From the NCBI GenBank assembly GCA_937915965.1, contig CALGHC010000440.1:1-10688 (forward strand): DNA of 10,688 bases, given 5' to 3'. The stretch is from an uncultured Myxococcales bacterium (GTDB lineage Bacteria > Myxococcota_A > UBA9042). The notes under the pieces are model-generated. The model did no database searches and was not told the DNA's origin. It saw only the letters and a program-made list of their open reading frames with translations. Shown here in pieces: positions 1-5,948 of the stretch (position 1 is the stretch's first letter; each line of letters starts with the position of its first letter). The translations under genes were made by a program, and so were the position numbers.

Positions 1-1191
1 AGCCCCGGCGACACCGACGAGCTGACCTTCTCCAAAGGCCTGATCGCTGCCGTCGCGCTGAGCTGCTGCGTCTGCGGTCTGGTCTGGAGCGCGATGTACG
101 GCGCGGTCTTTGGCGTCGGACTCACCATGGCGCTGCCTCTGGCCTTCGTGGTCCTTGTTGGAGCAGCGGCGGCCGTATCAGCCAGGCGCCTCGACCACCG
201 GCCGCTGGTCTATGCGCAGCTGTTTTGCATCACGTGGATCTCCGCCCTCATCCAGTGGAGCATCGGCAGCTCGTACGGTGCTGGGCTGGTCATGTGCTGG
301 AGTTTCCTGGGACCGATCGGCGCGCTGATATTCCTGTCGATGCGCGAGGCCGCGGTCTGGATGGGGATGTTCCTGGTCATCGTCGTCGTCTCTGCCGTCT
401 TCGAGCCCGCCTTGCTTGGCGCTCCTCTGCCGGTGACCGAGACGACTCGCTCTCTCTTCCTGGCGATGAACGCGGGCGCGTCGCTGCTGGTCGTATTCGC
501 CGCGGCTGCCTGGTTTGTGCGCACGATCCAGCTGGAGCGCGCTCGCTCTGAGCGCCTCTTGGCCAACATGTTGCCGGCGAGCATCGCGCGTCGCCTCAAG
601 GACGGCGCTCACACCATCGCCGACGAGCACGGCGAGGTGACCGTCCTCTTCGCCGACATCGCCGGTTTCACCGCCTACTCGGCGACCGTCTCTGCCGAGC
701 TGCTGGTCGCCGAGCTGAACGCGGTCTTTCGCCGTTTCGATTCCTTGGTGGCGCAGTTCGGGATCGAGAAGATCAAGACCATCGGTGACGCCTATATGGT
801 CGCTGCCGGGGCGCCCGAACCAGTCGCCGACCACGCCGCTGTCGTCGCCGATTTTGCCCTGGCGATGCAGGCCGCGGCCCGCGCCACCGTGCGCGCCGAT
901 GGCCGACCGTTTGCCCTGCGCATCGGCATCCACACCGGCCCGGCGGTCGCCGGCGTCATCGGCTCTGTTCGCCAGACCTTCGACCTGTGGGGAGACACGG
1001 TCAACACGGCAAGCCGCATGGAATCTCACGGCGAGGTCGACCGCATCCAGGTCTCCAGCCGCACAGCCGAGCTGCTCGGCGAGCGCTTCGAGCTTGAGTC
1101 GCGCGGCGAGATCACGCTCAAGGGCAAGGGGCCCATGGCTGCGTTCTTCCTCGGTGGGCGCGTCGCCGCGAGGGCCCAAGGCCGCGCTTGA
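1..1191 (+). CDS. Membrane-bound class III adenylate cyclase (5' end outside window)
   Basis: Predicted to convert ATP to cyclic AMP and pyrophosphate at the cytoplasmic face of the inner membrane. The frame is open to the left edge and already encodes a hydrophobic helix before the first in-window ATG (94), so the true start probably lies upstream. About six membrane helices (roughly bases 37-540) are followed by a short linker (LERARSERLL) and the cyclase domain (about 637-1160). Both metal-binding aspartates are present at codons 655 (FADIAGF) and 787 (GDAYM), 44 residues apart as in well-studied class III cyclases. The adenine-specifying Lys (775) and Asp (982) are both there, favouring ATP over GTP, as are the transition-state Asn (1003) and Arg (1015) in VNTASR. 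The architecture, membrane sensor then linker then catalytic domain, suggests an input-controlled homodimer. The signal sensed cannot be read from the sequence. Confidence 0.92.
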   Translation, partial: SPGDTDELTFSKGLIAAVALSCCVCGLVWSAMYGAVFGVGLTMALPLAFVVLVGAAAAVSARRLDHRPLVYAQLFCITWISALIQWSIGSSYGAGLVMCWSFLGPIGALIFLSMREAAVWMGMFLVIVVVSAVFEPALLGAPLPVTETTRSLFLAMNAGASLLVVFAAAAWFVRTIQLERARSERLLANMLPASIARRLKDGAHTIADEHGEVTVLFADIAGFTAYSATVSAELLVAELNAVFRRFDSLVAQFGIEKIKTIGDAYMVAAGAPEPVADHAAVVADFALAMQAAARATVRADGRPFALRIGIHTGPAVAGVIGSVRQTFDLWGDTVNTASRMESHGEVDRIQVSSRTAELLGERFELESRGEITLKGKGPMAAFFLGGRVAARAQGRA

Positions 1192-1202
1192 CGGGCGCTA
1201 CG

Positions 1203-1231
1203 GTGGCAAGCCGCGCGACTGCTGGTATACG
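1203..1231 (+). promoter_or_regulatory. Possible sigma70-like promoter before the short ORF at 1265
   Basis: GTGGCA (1203-1208) and TATACG (1226-1231) each match 4 of 6 consensus positions and are 17 bp apart. Transcription would begin near 1238, about 27 nt before the ATG at 1265. Such matches occur by chance, so this is only suggestive. Confidence 0.28.
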
Positions 1232-1264
1232 AGAGGCTGCTGGGCCAGGGGCACGGGAGCTTTC

Positions 1265-1441
1265 ATGCAGGCGAAGCACGTCCTGGTCGGCCCGACCTCG
1301 TTCGACCGCGTCTGGGACGAAGACGCCCTTGTCGCCGAGGTCGACCGGAGCGAGCCGACGAGCCTGGGGGAGGCGGCACGCCGGTGGCGCCGATCAGGTA
1401 GCGCCGACCGTGTAGCGCCGACCATGAAGCGCCGACCATGA
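1265..1441 (+). CDS. Short hypothetical protein, 58 aa, or 5' part of a broken gene
   Basis: The ATG at 1265 follows GGGAG (1255-1259) at a 5-nt spacing. The first 40 or so codons end almost always in G or C, like the neighbouring real genes, and encode a charged soluble peptide starting MQAKHVLVGPTSFDRVWDED. The 3' third runs through a 14-nt tandem repeat, and the stop codon is made by the repeat itself. Since 14 is not a multiple of 3, copy-number change would shift the frame. I do not recognise a family. It could be a genuine small protein or the start of a gene disrupted by the repeat; the second reading is explored in the findings. Confidence 0.4.
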   Translation: MQAKHVLVGPTSFDRVWDEDALVAEVDRSEPTSLGEAARRWRRSGSADRVAPTMKRRP

Positions 1442-1453
1442 AGCGCCGACTGG
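1384..1453 (+). repeat. 14-nt tandem repeat, five units
   Basis: Five consecutive 14-nt units start at 1384, 1398, 1412, 1426 and 1440. They read GTGGCGCCGATCAG, GTAGCGCCGACCGT, GTAGCGCCGACCAT, GAAGCGCCGACCAT and GAAGCGCCGACTGG. Units 2 to 4 differ from their neighbours by only one or two bases; the outer units are more diverged. The array covers the end of the short ORF at 1265 and supplies its stop codon. Confidence 0.9.
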
Positions 1454-1475
1454 CCTCGTCTCCAAGGAGCGCGCT

Positions 1476-1649
1476 TTGACCATCGACAGTCCGACCGCCC
1501 CCGCCGAGAAGGCCGGCTGCCTCGCCTACCCGCACGCGCTGCGCTTCGACAACCAGATGGCTGGTAGCGACCATCTGCTTGACACCATCTGCTTGAAATG
1601 GTCAGCGAATTCGCCAGGCCCTTGTGGGCGACACCTCCGTCGGTGGTGA
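1476..1649 (+). CDS. Short hypothetical ORF with TTG start, 57 aa, or 3' part of a broken gene
   Basis: A TTG at 1476 lies 5 nt after AAGGAGC (1464-1470), a strong ribosome binding site. The first 28 codons (to about 1559) have near-complete G/C third positions. After that the bias drops sharply, where a 14-nt tandem duplication begins. This looks like a coding start that runs into non-coding or damaged sequence. The frame is also open upstream from 1428, so it could once have been continuous with the ORF at 1265. No family is recognised. A gene fragment is as likely as a functional 57-residue protein. Confidence 0.3.
   Translation: MTIDSPTAPAEKAGCLAYPHALRFDNQMAGSDHLLDTICLKWSANSPGPCGRHLRRW
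1554..1603 (+). repeat. Second 14-nt tandem duplication overlapping inverted repeats
   Basis: ACCATCTGCTTGAC (1570-1583) is followed at once by ACCATCTGCTTGAA (1584-1597), 13 of 14 identical. The upstream CAGATGG (1554-1560) is the exact complement of CCATCTG in either copy (1571-1577 or 1585-1591), so two alternative hairpins can form. GACCAT (1569-1574) and ATGGTC (1598-1603) form an outer pair. The junction of the copies creates a perfect TTGACA at 1579-1584, but I see no matching -10 box. Confidence 0.75.
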
Positions 1650-1680
1650 CACCGGCGTGCCCGGCGTACATGGGGGCAGC

Positions 1681-2874
1681 ATGAACGAGACAGCGGTCCT
1701 TGTTGCGGTCGTCGCGGCCATCGCGGTCGTGGTTGGCGGTATCGCCATCATCTTCTTTCGCCGGCTGGGGCGTCGCCGTCGCGACGCGATGGCGCGGCTC
1801 GCGGACGGCGCCGGCGCGCTCGCAGACAAGCAGGGCGGCCACGGCGACATCGAGGGTGTCGCCTTCCACTACCGCTACTTTGCCGGCAGCCGCAATCAGC
1901 CGTCCTTCCTCGACGTGTGGATCGACTACCGCGGCCGGCGCGCGCTGACGGTCCGCCCCGAGACTGGCTTCGATCGTTTCTTCAAGCGTCTCGGTATCGC
2001 CGTCGAGGTCCAGACCGGCGAGCGCGCCTTTGACCGGGCGTACTACATCGAGACCGACGATCCCTACTGGGCCCGCCAGCGCATGGGCGATTCGGCCCTG
2101 CGCGAGGCGTTCACCGCCATCCTCACGGCGGGGTTCGGCAGGGTCGCGGCGGCAAAGGCCAAGCTGACGGCGCGGTGGTCGCCGTGTCAGCTCAACGACA
2201 TCGAGGACCCCGCGGTCGTGCGCCAGGCTGCAGAGCGCCTGGTCGCGATCGCCGCCGCCCTGGCGATCGGCGAGGCGGCGCCCGGAATCTCCCTGGCCCA
2301 GGGCGCCCTCGCCGGTCGCCTGGTCGTCCTGGGAGCGGCCGCTGTCAGCGCGGCAGGCGGGGCGGTGGCGCTCGGATTCGGCCTGGTCGTCTTCACGCCT
2401 CTCGACGAGGTCGAGGTGCTGCTCGAGACGCTGCCGTGGAGCGTACCAGCGTGGTTCTTCTTCGCGTTCCTCGCCGCGATGGCCCTCAGGGGGCGCTCGG
2501 GCTCGCACCGCGAGTGGCTCGTCGCGGTCCTGATCGCGCTGCCGGGCGCTTTCCTCAGCGGCTGGGGCGGCGTCTCCCTCTACAACGGCTGGCAGGACAC
2601 CTCGGTGCCGGTCGTGCACATCGCCCCGGTGGATTCGAAGCGCTTCACCAGCGGTAAGGACAGGACGTACTACGTGACGGTGCGCTCGTGGCGCGGTCGG
2701 GCGCAGGGCGAGGAGCTCAGCGTCCCGAAGCGCATCTACCAGGTCATCGATCCGCGGCGCACGGCGATGCGGCTGGTCGTGCGCGACGGCGCGCTGGGCT
2801 ACCCGTGGATCGAGTCGCTGGCGGTCGTTGATGGCGTCGACGCCGGCGCCGACGCCGACGCACCGGCAAGATAG
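1681..2874 (+). CDS. Four-helix membrane protein of unknown function, 397 aa
   Basis: No family is recognised with confidence. Helix 1 (residues 4-25) is followed by RRLGRRRR, so the N-terminus should face out and the large 27-212 region should be cytoplasmic. That region has a conserved-looking core (VRPETGFDRFFKRLGI, then VQTG and YYIETDDPYW). Helices 2 to 4 lie near 214-238, 255-270 and 279-300. The loop between helices 2 and 3 is acidic and that between 3 and 4 is basic, fitting the positive-inside rule and placing the soluble C-terminal domain (about 303-397) in the periplasm. The ATG at 1681 is preferred over an in-frame GTG at 1624: it follows GGGGG (1672-1676) and puts the first helix at the N-terminus. 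The tail is rich in Asp and Ala. It stands alone between two poorly characterised gaps. Confidence 0.85.
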   Translation: MNETAVLVAVVAAIAVVVGGIAIIFFRRLGRRRRDAMARLADGAGALADKQGGHGDIEGVAFHYRYFAGSRNQPSFLDVWIDYRGRRALTVRPETGFDRFFKRLGIAVEVQTGERAFDRAYYIETDDPYWARQRMGDSALREAFTAILTAGFGRVAAAKAKLTARWSPCQLNDIEDPAVVRQAAERLVAIAAALAIGEAAPGISLAQGALAGRLVVLGAAAVSAAGGAVALGFGLVVFTPLDEVEVLLETLPWSVPAWFFFAFLAAMALRGRSGSHREWLVAVLIALPGAFLSGWGGVSLYNGWQDTSVPVVHIAPVDSKRFTSGKDRTYYVTVRSWRGRAQGEELSVPKRIYQVIDPRRTAMRLVVRDGALGYPWIESLAVVDGVDAGADADAPAR

Positions 2875-2900
2875 CAGCCCGCGCGGGTAGCAGCCCGCGC
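2872..2900 (+). repeat. 13-bp direct repeat with internal palindrome at a gene end
   Basis: TAGCAGCCCGCGC occurs at 2872-2884, starting with the stop codon of the upstream gene, and again at 2888-2900. CCCGCGCGGG at 2878-2887 is a perfect 10-bp palindrome, and a GC-rich run follows to about 2913. This could form stem-loops that slow transcription, but no T-run follows, so it is not called a terminator. Confidence 0.6.
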
Positions 2901-2959
2901 CGCGCGGCGGCGGCTGTGCCGATCTCGCTCATGTTTCCCACGAGATCCACCGGCGGGCC

Positions 2960-2988
2960 TTGGCCCCGCGGCGGCCTCACCCTATGTT
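2960..2988 (+). promoter_or_regulatory. Possible sigma70-like promoter for the VOC gene
   Basis: TTGGCC (2960-2965) and TATGTT (2983-2988) each match 4 of 6 consensus positions with a 17-bp spacer. The message would begin about 85 nt before the ATG at 3080. The rest of the 2901-3079 gap shows nothing else I can support. Confidence 0.3.
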
Positions 2989-3079
2989 TGGCGCCGATCG
3001 ATTGGCCGGCGATCAGGCTGGCGAGGCCCACAGCCGCGGTGCGCGACGACGGCCTCTCCTACACGACCCGGAGGCAGAG

Positions 3080-3874
3080 ATGAGCGATGGATACCGACAT
3101 GGCAAGCACGTGTGGCGCGAGCACTGGTCCGACAACGCGGAGGCGAGCCGCGGCTGGTACGCCGAGCTGCTCGGCTGGGAGCTCAAGGCCGGGGACATGG
3201 GCGACTTCGAGTACTGGATGTTCAAGGCGGGCGGCAAGGCGCTGGGCGGCTTCTCGACCCTCACCGCGGATCAGAAGGCGATGGGCGCGCCGCCACATTG
3301 GCTGACCTATGTCTCGGTTGATGACGTCGACGCGTGCTGCGCGCGGGCCACGGACGCCGGCGGCAAGATCTACGCGCCGCCATTCGACCTGCCCGAGGTG
3401 GGGCGAATGGCCGTCCTCGCCGATCCGGCCGGCGCGGTCTTCGCCCTCTTCAAAGGCACCACCAGCGACCCCGAGTTCAACGCGCCGCCGCCGCCGATGG
3501 GGGACATCTGGTGGGCCGAGTTGATGACGAACGACGTCGCAGCGTCACGCGCCTTCTACGGCAAGACGTTTGGCTGGCAGACCGAGACGATGCCGATGGG
3601 CGACGCCGAGTACACCGTCTTCCTGCAAGGCGCCGACGGCGCTTCGGCTGGCTGCCTGGCGCTCCCCGCCGACGTCAAGGCGCCGCCGCACTGGGCGCTG
3701 TACTTTGTCGTCGAGGACGCCGACGCCGCCGCCGTCCGGGCGACCGCGTCGGGCGGCGCCGTCGTCGTGCCACCTCAAGACGTGCCGTCGGTGGGCCGCT
3801 TCGCCTTCCTCGCTGACCCGCAGGGCGCCGTCTTCGGCGTCATCGTGCCTGACTTGTCGGCCCAGGCCGGATAG
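3080..3874 (+). CDS. Two-domain VOC (glyoxalase/bleomycin-resistance fold) protein, 264 aa
   Basis: The protein is a tandem duplication of the vicinal-oxygen-chelate fold: domain 1 is about residues 10-128 and domain 2 about 140-260. Each half repeats the same landmarks: a Glu in the first strand (E14, E147), FYG/WYA...GW after the first helix, PPHW (H73, H204), and D-P-x-G-A-V-F near the end. The overall pattern resembles the CFP32/Cfp30B group of double glyoxalase-like proteins. The C-terminal Glu that supplies a metal ligand in glyoxalase I is missing in both halves (FALFKG, FGVIVP), so classical glyoxalase activity is doubtful and the substrate is unknown. The ATG at 3080 follows GGAGG (3070-3074) at 5 nt. 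An upstream in-frame ATG at 2960 lacks such a site and would add sequence unlike the fold. It is probably cytoplasmic. Confidence 0.9.
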   Translation: MSDGYRHGKHVWREHWSDNAEASRGWYAELLGWELKAGDMGDFEYWMFKAGGKALGGFSTLTADQKAMGAPPHWLTYVSVDDVDACCARATDAGGKIYAPPFDLPEVGRMAVLADPAGAVFALFKGTTSDPEFNAPPPPMGDIWWAELMTNDVAASRAFYGKTFGWQTETMPMGDAEYTVFLQGADGASAGCLALPADVKAPPHWALYFVVEDADAAAVRATASGGAVVVPPQDVPSVGRFAFLADPQGAVFGVIVPDLSAQAG

Positions 3875-3880
3875 TCGATC

Positions 3881-3913
3881 GGATGGGCGACGCCGCGAGC
3901 GCGTCGCCTATCC
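3881..3913. terminator. Strong hairpin between convergent genes, probable two-way terminator
   Basis: GGATGGGCGACGC (3881-3893) pairs with GCGTCGCCTATCC (3901-3913) to give a 13-bp stem with a single G-T wobble and a 7-nt loop. It sits in the 75-bp gap between the VOC stop and the stop of the convergent Cys-rich gene. There is no T-run on either strand, so termination would rely on stem strength or Rho. Confidence 0.6.
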
Positions 3914-3949
3914 GGTTCGTTGGCCGACGCATCGCGGCGTCCGCCCGCC

Positions 3950-5068
3950 TCAGATGCATTGCCCGGCCTTGCAGACGCCGCCCACCATGCACTCGCTGCC
4001 GTCAGGTCGATCGACCGCGTCGCAGCCGCTCTTTGGGTTGCAGAAGTCGTCGCTGCACGAGTTGCCGTCGTCGCAGCGACCGTCGTCGGGCGTGTGCACG
4101 CAGCCGGCTTGAGTGCATGCGTCGTCGGTGCACTCGATGGCGTCGTCGCACAGGCCATCGTTGCCCAGGCCGACGCAGATGCCCTCCTTGCAGATGTCGG
4201 GGACGGTGCAGGTGACGTTGTCGTCACACCCCGAGCCGTCGGGTGCCGGTGTCGGCACGCACTGGTCGTTGGAGCAGATCGACTGCAGGCACGCCGGGCC
4301 GTTGTCGTCGCAGTCGCTGTCGACCTGGCAGACGCACAGCAGCTTGGTGACGGCGCACTTGCCGCCCAGACACTTGGTCTCGGTGCAGAAGCTCCCGTCG
4401 GCGCAGGGGCCGTTCTTGGCGCTGTGGACGCAGCCCTTGACCGCCTGGCAGGCGTCGGCCGTGCAGGGGTTGGAGTCGTCGCACTCGGTGGGGGCCTCGA
4501 TGTGCACGCAGGCGCCGCCGAGGCAGGCGTCGGTCGTGCAGGGGCTGGAGTCGTCACAGAACAGCGGCGTGCCCTTGCAGCCGGTCGCCGTACACATGTC
4601 TGCCGCCGTGCATTTGATGCCGTCGTTGCAAGGCGTGTTCGGCTTGACCGGATGGGCGCAGCCGCTGTCCAGACATACATCGAGGGTGCAGGGGTCCTCG
4701 TCGGCGCAGGCGTTGGTGCCCGCGCAATCGCCGTAGACGCAGATGTCACCGGTCGTGCAGGGGTCGCCGTCGTCACACGCCGCCGCTTGCGGCAACTGGA
4801 AGACGACACAGCCGGTGTTGGGCACGCAGCCCGCGGTCTTGCAGGGGTCGGCTGGCTTCGGGCACGATCCGGTAATGCACTTTGGTCCTCCGACAAACAC
4901 ATCAGGGGTTGCGCCGGCGTCGCCCGGAAGCGGGAAGATGCTGATCTGCCCGGGTGGAACCCCGCCCACCAATCTGCATTCGGGTCGCGGCAGCTCGGCG
5001 CATGCGGCGATCGACAGCACAGCGACCAGCGCGAGGCGGCGTTCAAGGTTGGTGCGTTTGGAGCCCAT
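3950..5068 (-). CDS. Cys-rich repeat outer-membrane lipoprotein, 372 aa
   Basis: A lipoprotein signal (basic KRTNLERR, then a hydrophobic stretch, lipobox SIAAC) puts the lipidated Cys at residue 23. Ala at +2 favours the outer membrane. After a short proline-rich linker, about ten imperfect repeats of roughly 22-35 residues fill the protein. The core is C-D-D-x-x-P-C-T-x-D-x-C-x-x-G-x-C, often followed by VH. I count 51 Cys in the mature part besides the lipid-bearing one, so extensive disulfide bonding and an extracytoplasmic location are likely. The many Asp residues could bind calcium, which is inference. Cys-rich repeats of this type are frequent in myxobacterial surface proteins; the role is unknown, with adhesion or binding as guesses. 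The ATG at 5068 is chosen because the signal peptide begins there; the open frame extends upstream without a signal. The SD site is weak. Convergent with the VOC gene, divergent from the lipoprotein at 5151. Confidence 0.88.
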   Translation of the reverse strand: MGSKRTNLERRLALVAVLSIAACAELPRPECRLVGGVPPGQISIFPLPGDAGATPDVFVGGPKCITGSCPKPADPCKTAGCVPNTGCVVFQLPQAAACDDGDPCTTGDICVYGDCAGTNACADEDPCTLDVCLDSGCAHPVKPNTPCNDGIKCTAADMCTATGCKGTPLFCDDSSPCTTDACLGGACVHIEAPTECDDSNPCTADACQAVKGCVHSAKNGPCADGSFCTETKCLGGKCAVTKLLCVCQVDSDCDDNGPACLQSICSNDQCVPTPAPDGSGCDDNVTCTVPDICKEGICVGLGNDGLCDDAIECTDDACTQAGCVHTPDDGRCDDGNSCSDDFCNPKSGCDAVDRPDGSECMVGGVCKAGQCI

Positions 5069-5150
5069 CGCCGCCAGTGTAGCGGCGTCGCGCGCGCGCA
5101 GCCAGACGCGCGCCTCGCACGCGCCCGCCCTCGTCCCTGCGCCGGCGACG
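5069..5150. promoter_or_regulatory. 82-bp divergent gap, presumed to hold both promoters
   Basis: The genes starting at 5068 (-) and 5151 (+) point away from each other, so promoters for both should lie here or in the neighbouring coding ends. The gap is very GC-rich, with GCG/CGC runs around 5090-5120. I find no credible -35/-10 pair on either strand. Its function is inferred from gene order alone. Confidence 0.35.
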
Positions 5151-5885
5151 ATGGCCATGGTCGCGCTCATCGTTGCGCTCGCGGTCGCGGTGGCGGCATG
5201 CGGAACTGGCCAGTTTCTCACCCCGTCCGCGCCCTCGTCCCCGGCCCTTTGGGGCAAGAACGACGTCCATTTCGCCGTCAGCGACGGCCGCGGTGGCCTG
5301 CAGGCCGATGCCGCCTGGGCGCCGGGCCAGCACGTCGGCTTGCACGCTCATGGCCGTCGCGCTCAGGTGAGCCAGGAGGCGCCGTCCGGCTACATCGGCG
5401 AACCCATCGCTGACGCGACGCTGACCGAGGGCGGCGTTGGCGTCGGTGCGTGGCTGGCCGGAGACCGCCCACAGGGCCCGTTTGGTTCGCTCTGGTTCGA
5501 CGTCGCGCTCGGTCGCAGCGACAACGGTGGCATTGAGGAGTTCGGCTCAGACCGTTGCTTTGCCCGCTACCTCGGCTGGCAGGCCAGCGCCGCGATGACC
5601 GCTGGCGCCGGCTGGCGATCGCCCTACTTCCACGCCGCGGCGACGTTGGGCCTCGAGCGGCTGTGGGCCGAGATGGATCAGAGCTACGTCGTCGACCCCG
5701 AGGACCGCTCGCCGCGCTGGTGGTTCGCCCGCCCGGGTGTCGTCCTGCGCGGTGGCGATGGCAAACGCTTCGTCGAGCTCGCCGCCGGCTGGCTGCTGCC
5801 CATCGCCGGCCAGGGCGAGGTCGGCTGGCCGATCGTGCCGATCGTGCAGGTCGGCGTCGTGATCGCGCTGCCGTCGCGCCCGTGA
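5151..5885 (+). CDS. Putative lipoprotein of unknown function, 244 aa
   Basis: The N-terminus is a hydrophobic stretch (MAMVALIVALAVAVAAC) ending in a lipobox-like VAAC with Cys at 17, then Gly-Thr. This suggests a lipoprotein, though the usual basic residues are missing. Either the start is misplaced or export is unusual. No in-frame ATG, GTG or TTG lies between 5058 and 5151; earlier ones would overlap the divergent gene. The SD site is poor. The mature part is rich in Gly, Trp and aromatic residues and looks strand-rich (for example GGVGVGAWLAG and FVELAAGWLLPIAGQGEVG), with a hydrophobic end. A beta-barrel-like or lipocalin-like fold is possible but unproven. No family is recognised. It lies 63 bp before the fibrinogen-like gene on the same strand and may be co-transcribed with it. 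Confidence 0.75.
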   Translation: MAMVALIVALAVAVAACGTGQFLTPSAPSSPALWGKNDVHFAVSDGRGGLQADAAWAPGQHVGLHAHGRRAQVSQEAPSGYIGEPIADATLTEGGVGVGAWLAGDRPQGPFGSLWFDVALGRSDNGGIEEFGSDRCFARYLGWQASAAMTAGAGWRSPYFHAAATLGLERLWAEMDQSYVVDPEDRSPRWWFARPGVVLRGGDGKRFVELAAGWLLPIAGQGEVGWPIVPIVQVGVVIALPSRP

Positions 5886-5948
5886 CTCTGCTATCCTCCA
5901 CAATCTCAGCCATTCGCGCGGCCTGGACTGGCCGCACCAAGGTCCCTC

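Noticed and set aside
178..1179. Minus-strand open frame opposite the cyclase
   Set aside because: The plus strand encodes a complete cyclase catalytic site; the antisense product is compositionally biased.
1384..1453. CRISPR array
   Set aside because: The 14-nt units are directly adjacent with no spacers, and no cas gene is nearby.
1579..1598. Promoter from the perfect TTGACA at 1579
   Set aside because: No acceptable -10 hexamer lies 16-18 bp downstream; the TTGACA arises at the junction of the tandem duplication.
1624..1680. GTG at 1624 as start of the membrane protein
   Set aside because: The 19 added residues are Gly/Asp-rich and precede a natural N-terminal helix; the ATG at 1681 has the better ribosome binding site.
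1198..2619. Minus-strand open frame (473 codons) across the gap and the membrane protein gene
   Set aside because: Arg and Asp rich with no recognisable motif, and it runs through both a real gene and the tandem repeats.
2960..3079. ATG at 2960 as start of the VOC protein
   Set aside because: The added residues do not fit the VOC fold, while the ATG at 3080 has GGAGG at ideal spacing.
5069..5257. Upstream extension of the Cys-rich protein beyond 5068
   Set aside because: It would bury the lipoprotein signal inside the protein and overlap the divergent gene.
3920..5413. Long plus-strand open frame (497 codons) opposite the Cys-rich lipoprotein
   Set aside because: It is the mirror of a GC-biased gene: Ala, Val and Gly rich, no signal or motif, and it conflicts with a minus-strand gene that has a lipobox and regular repeats.
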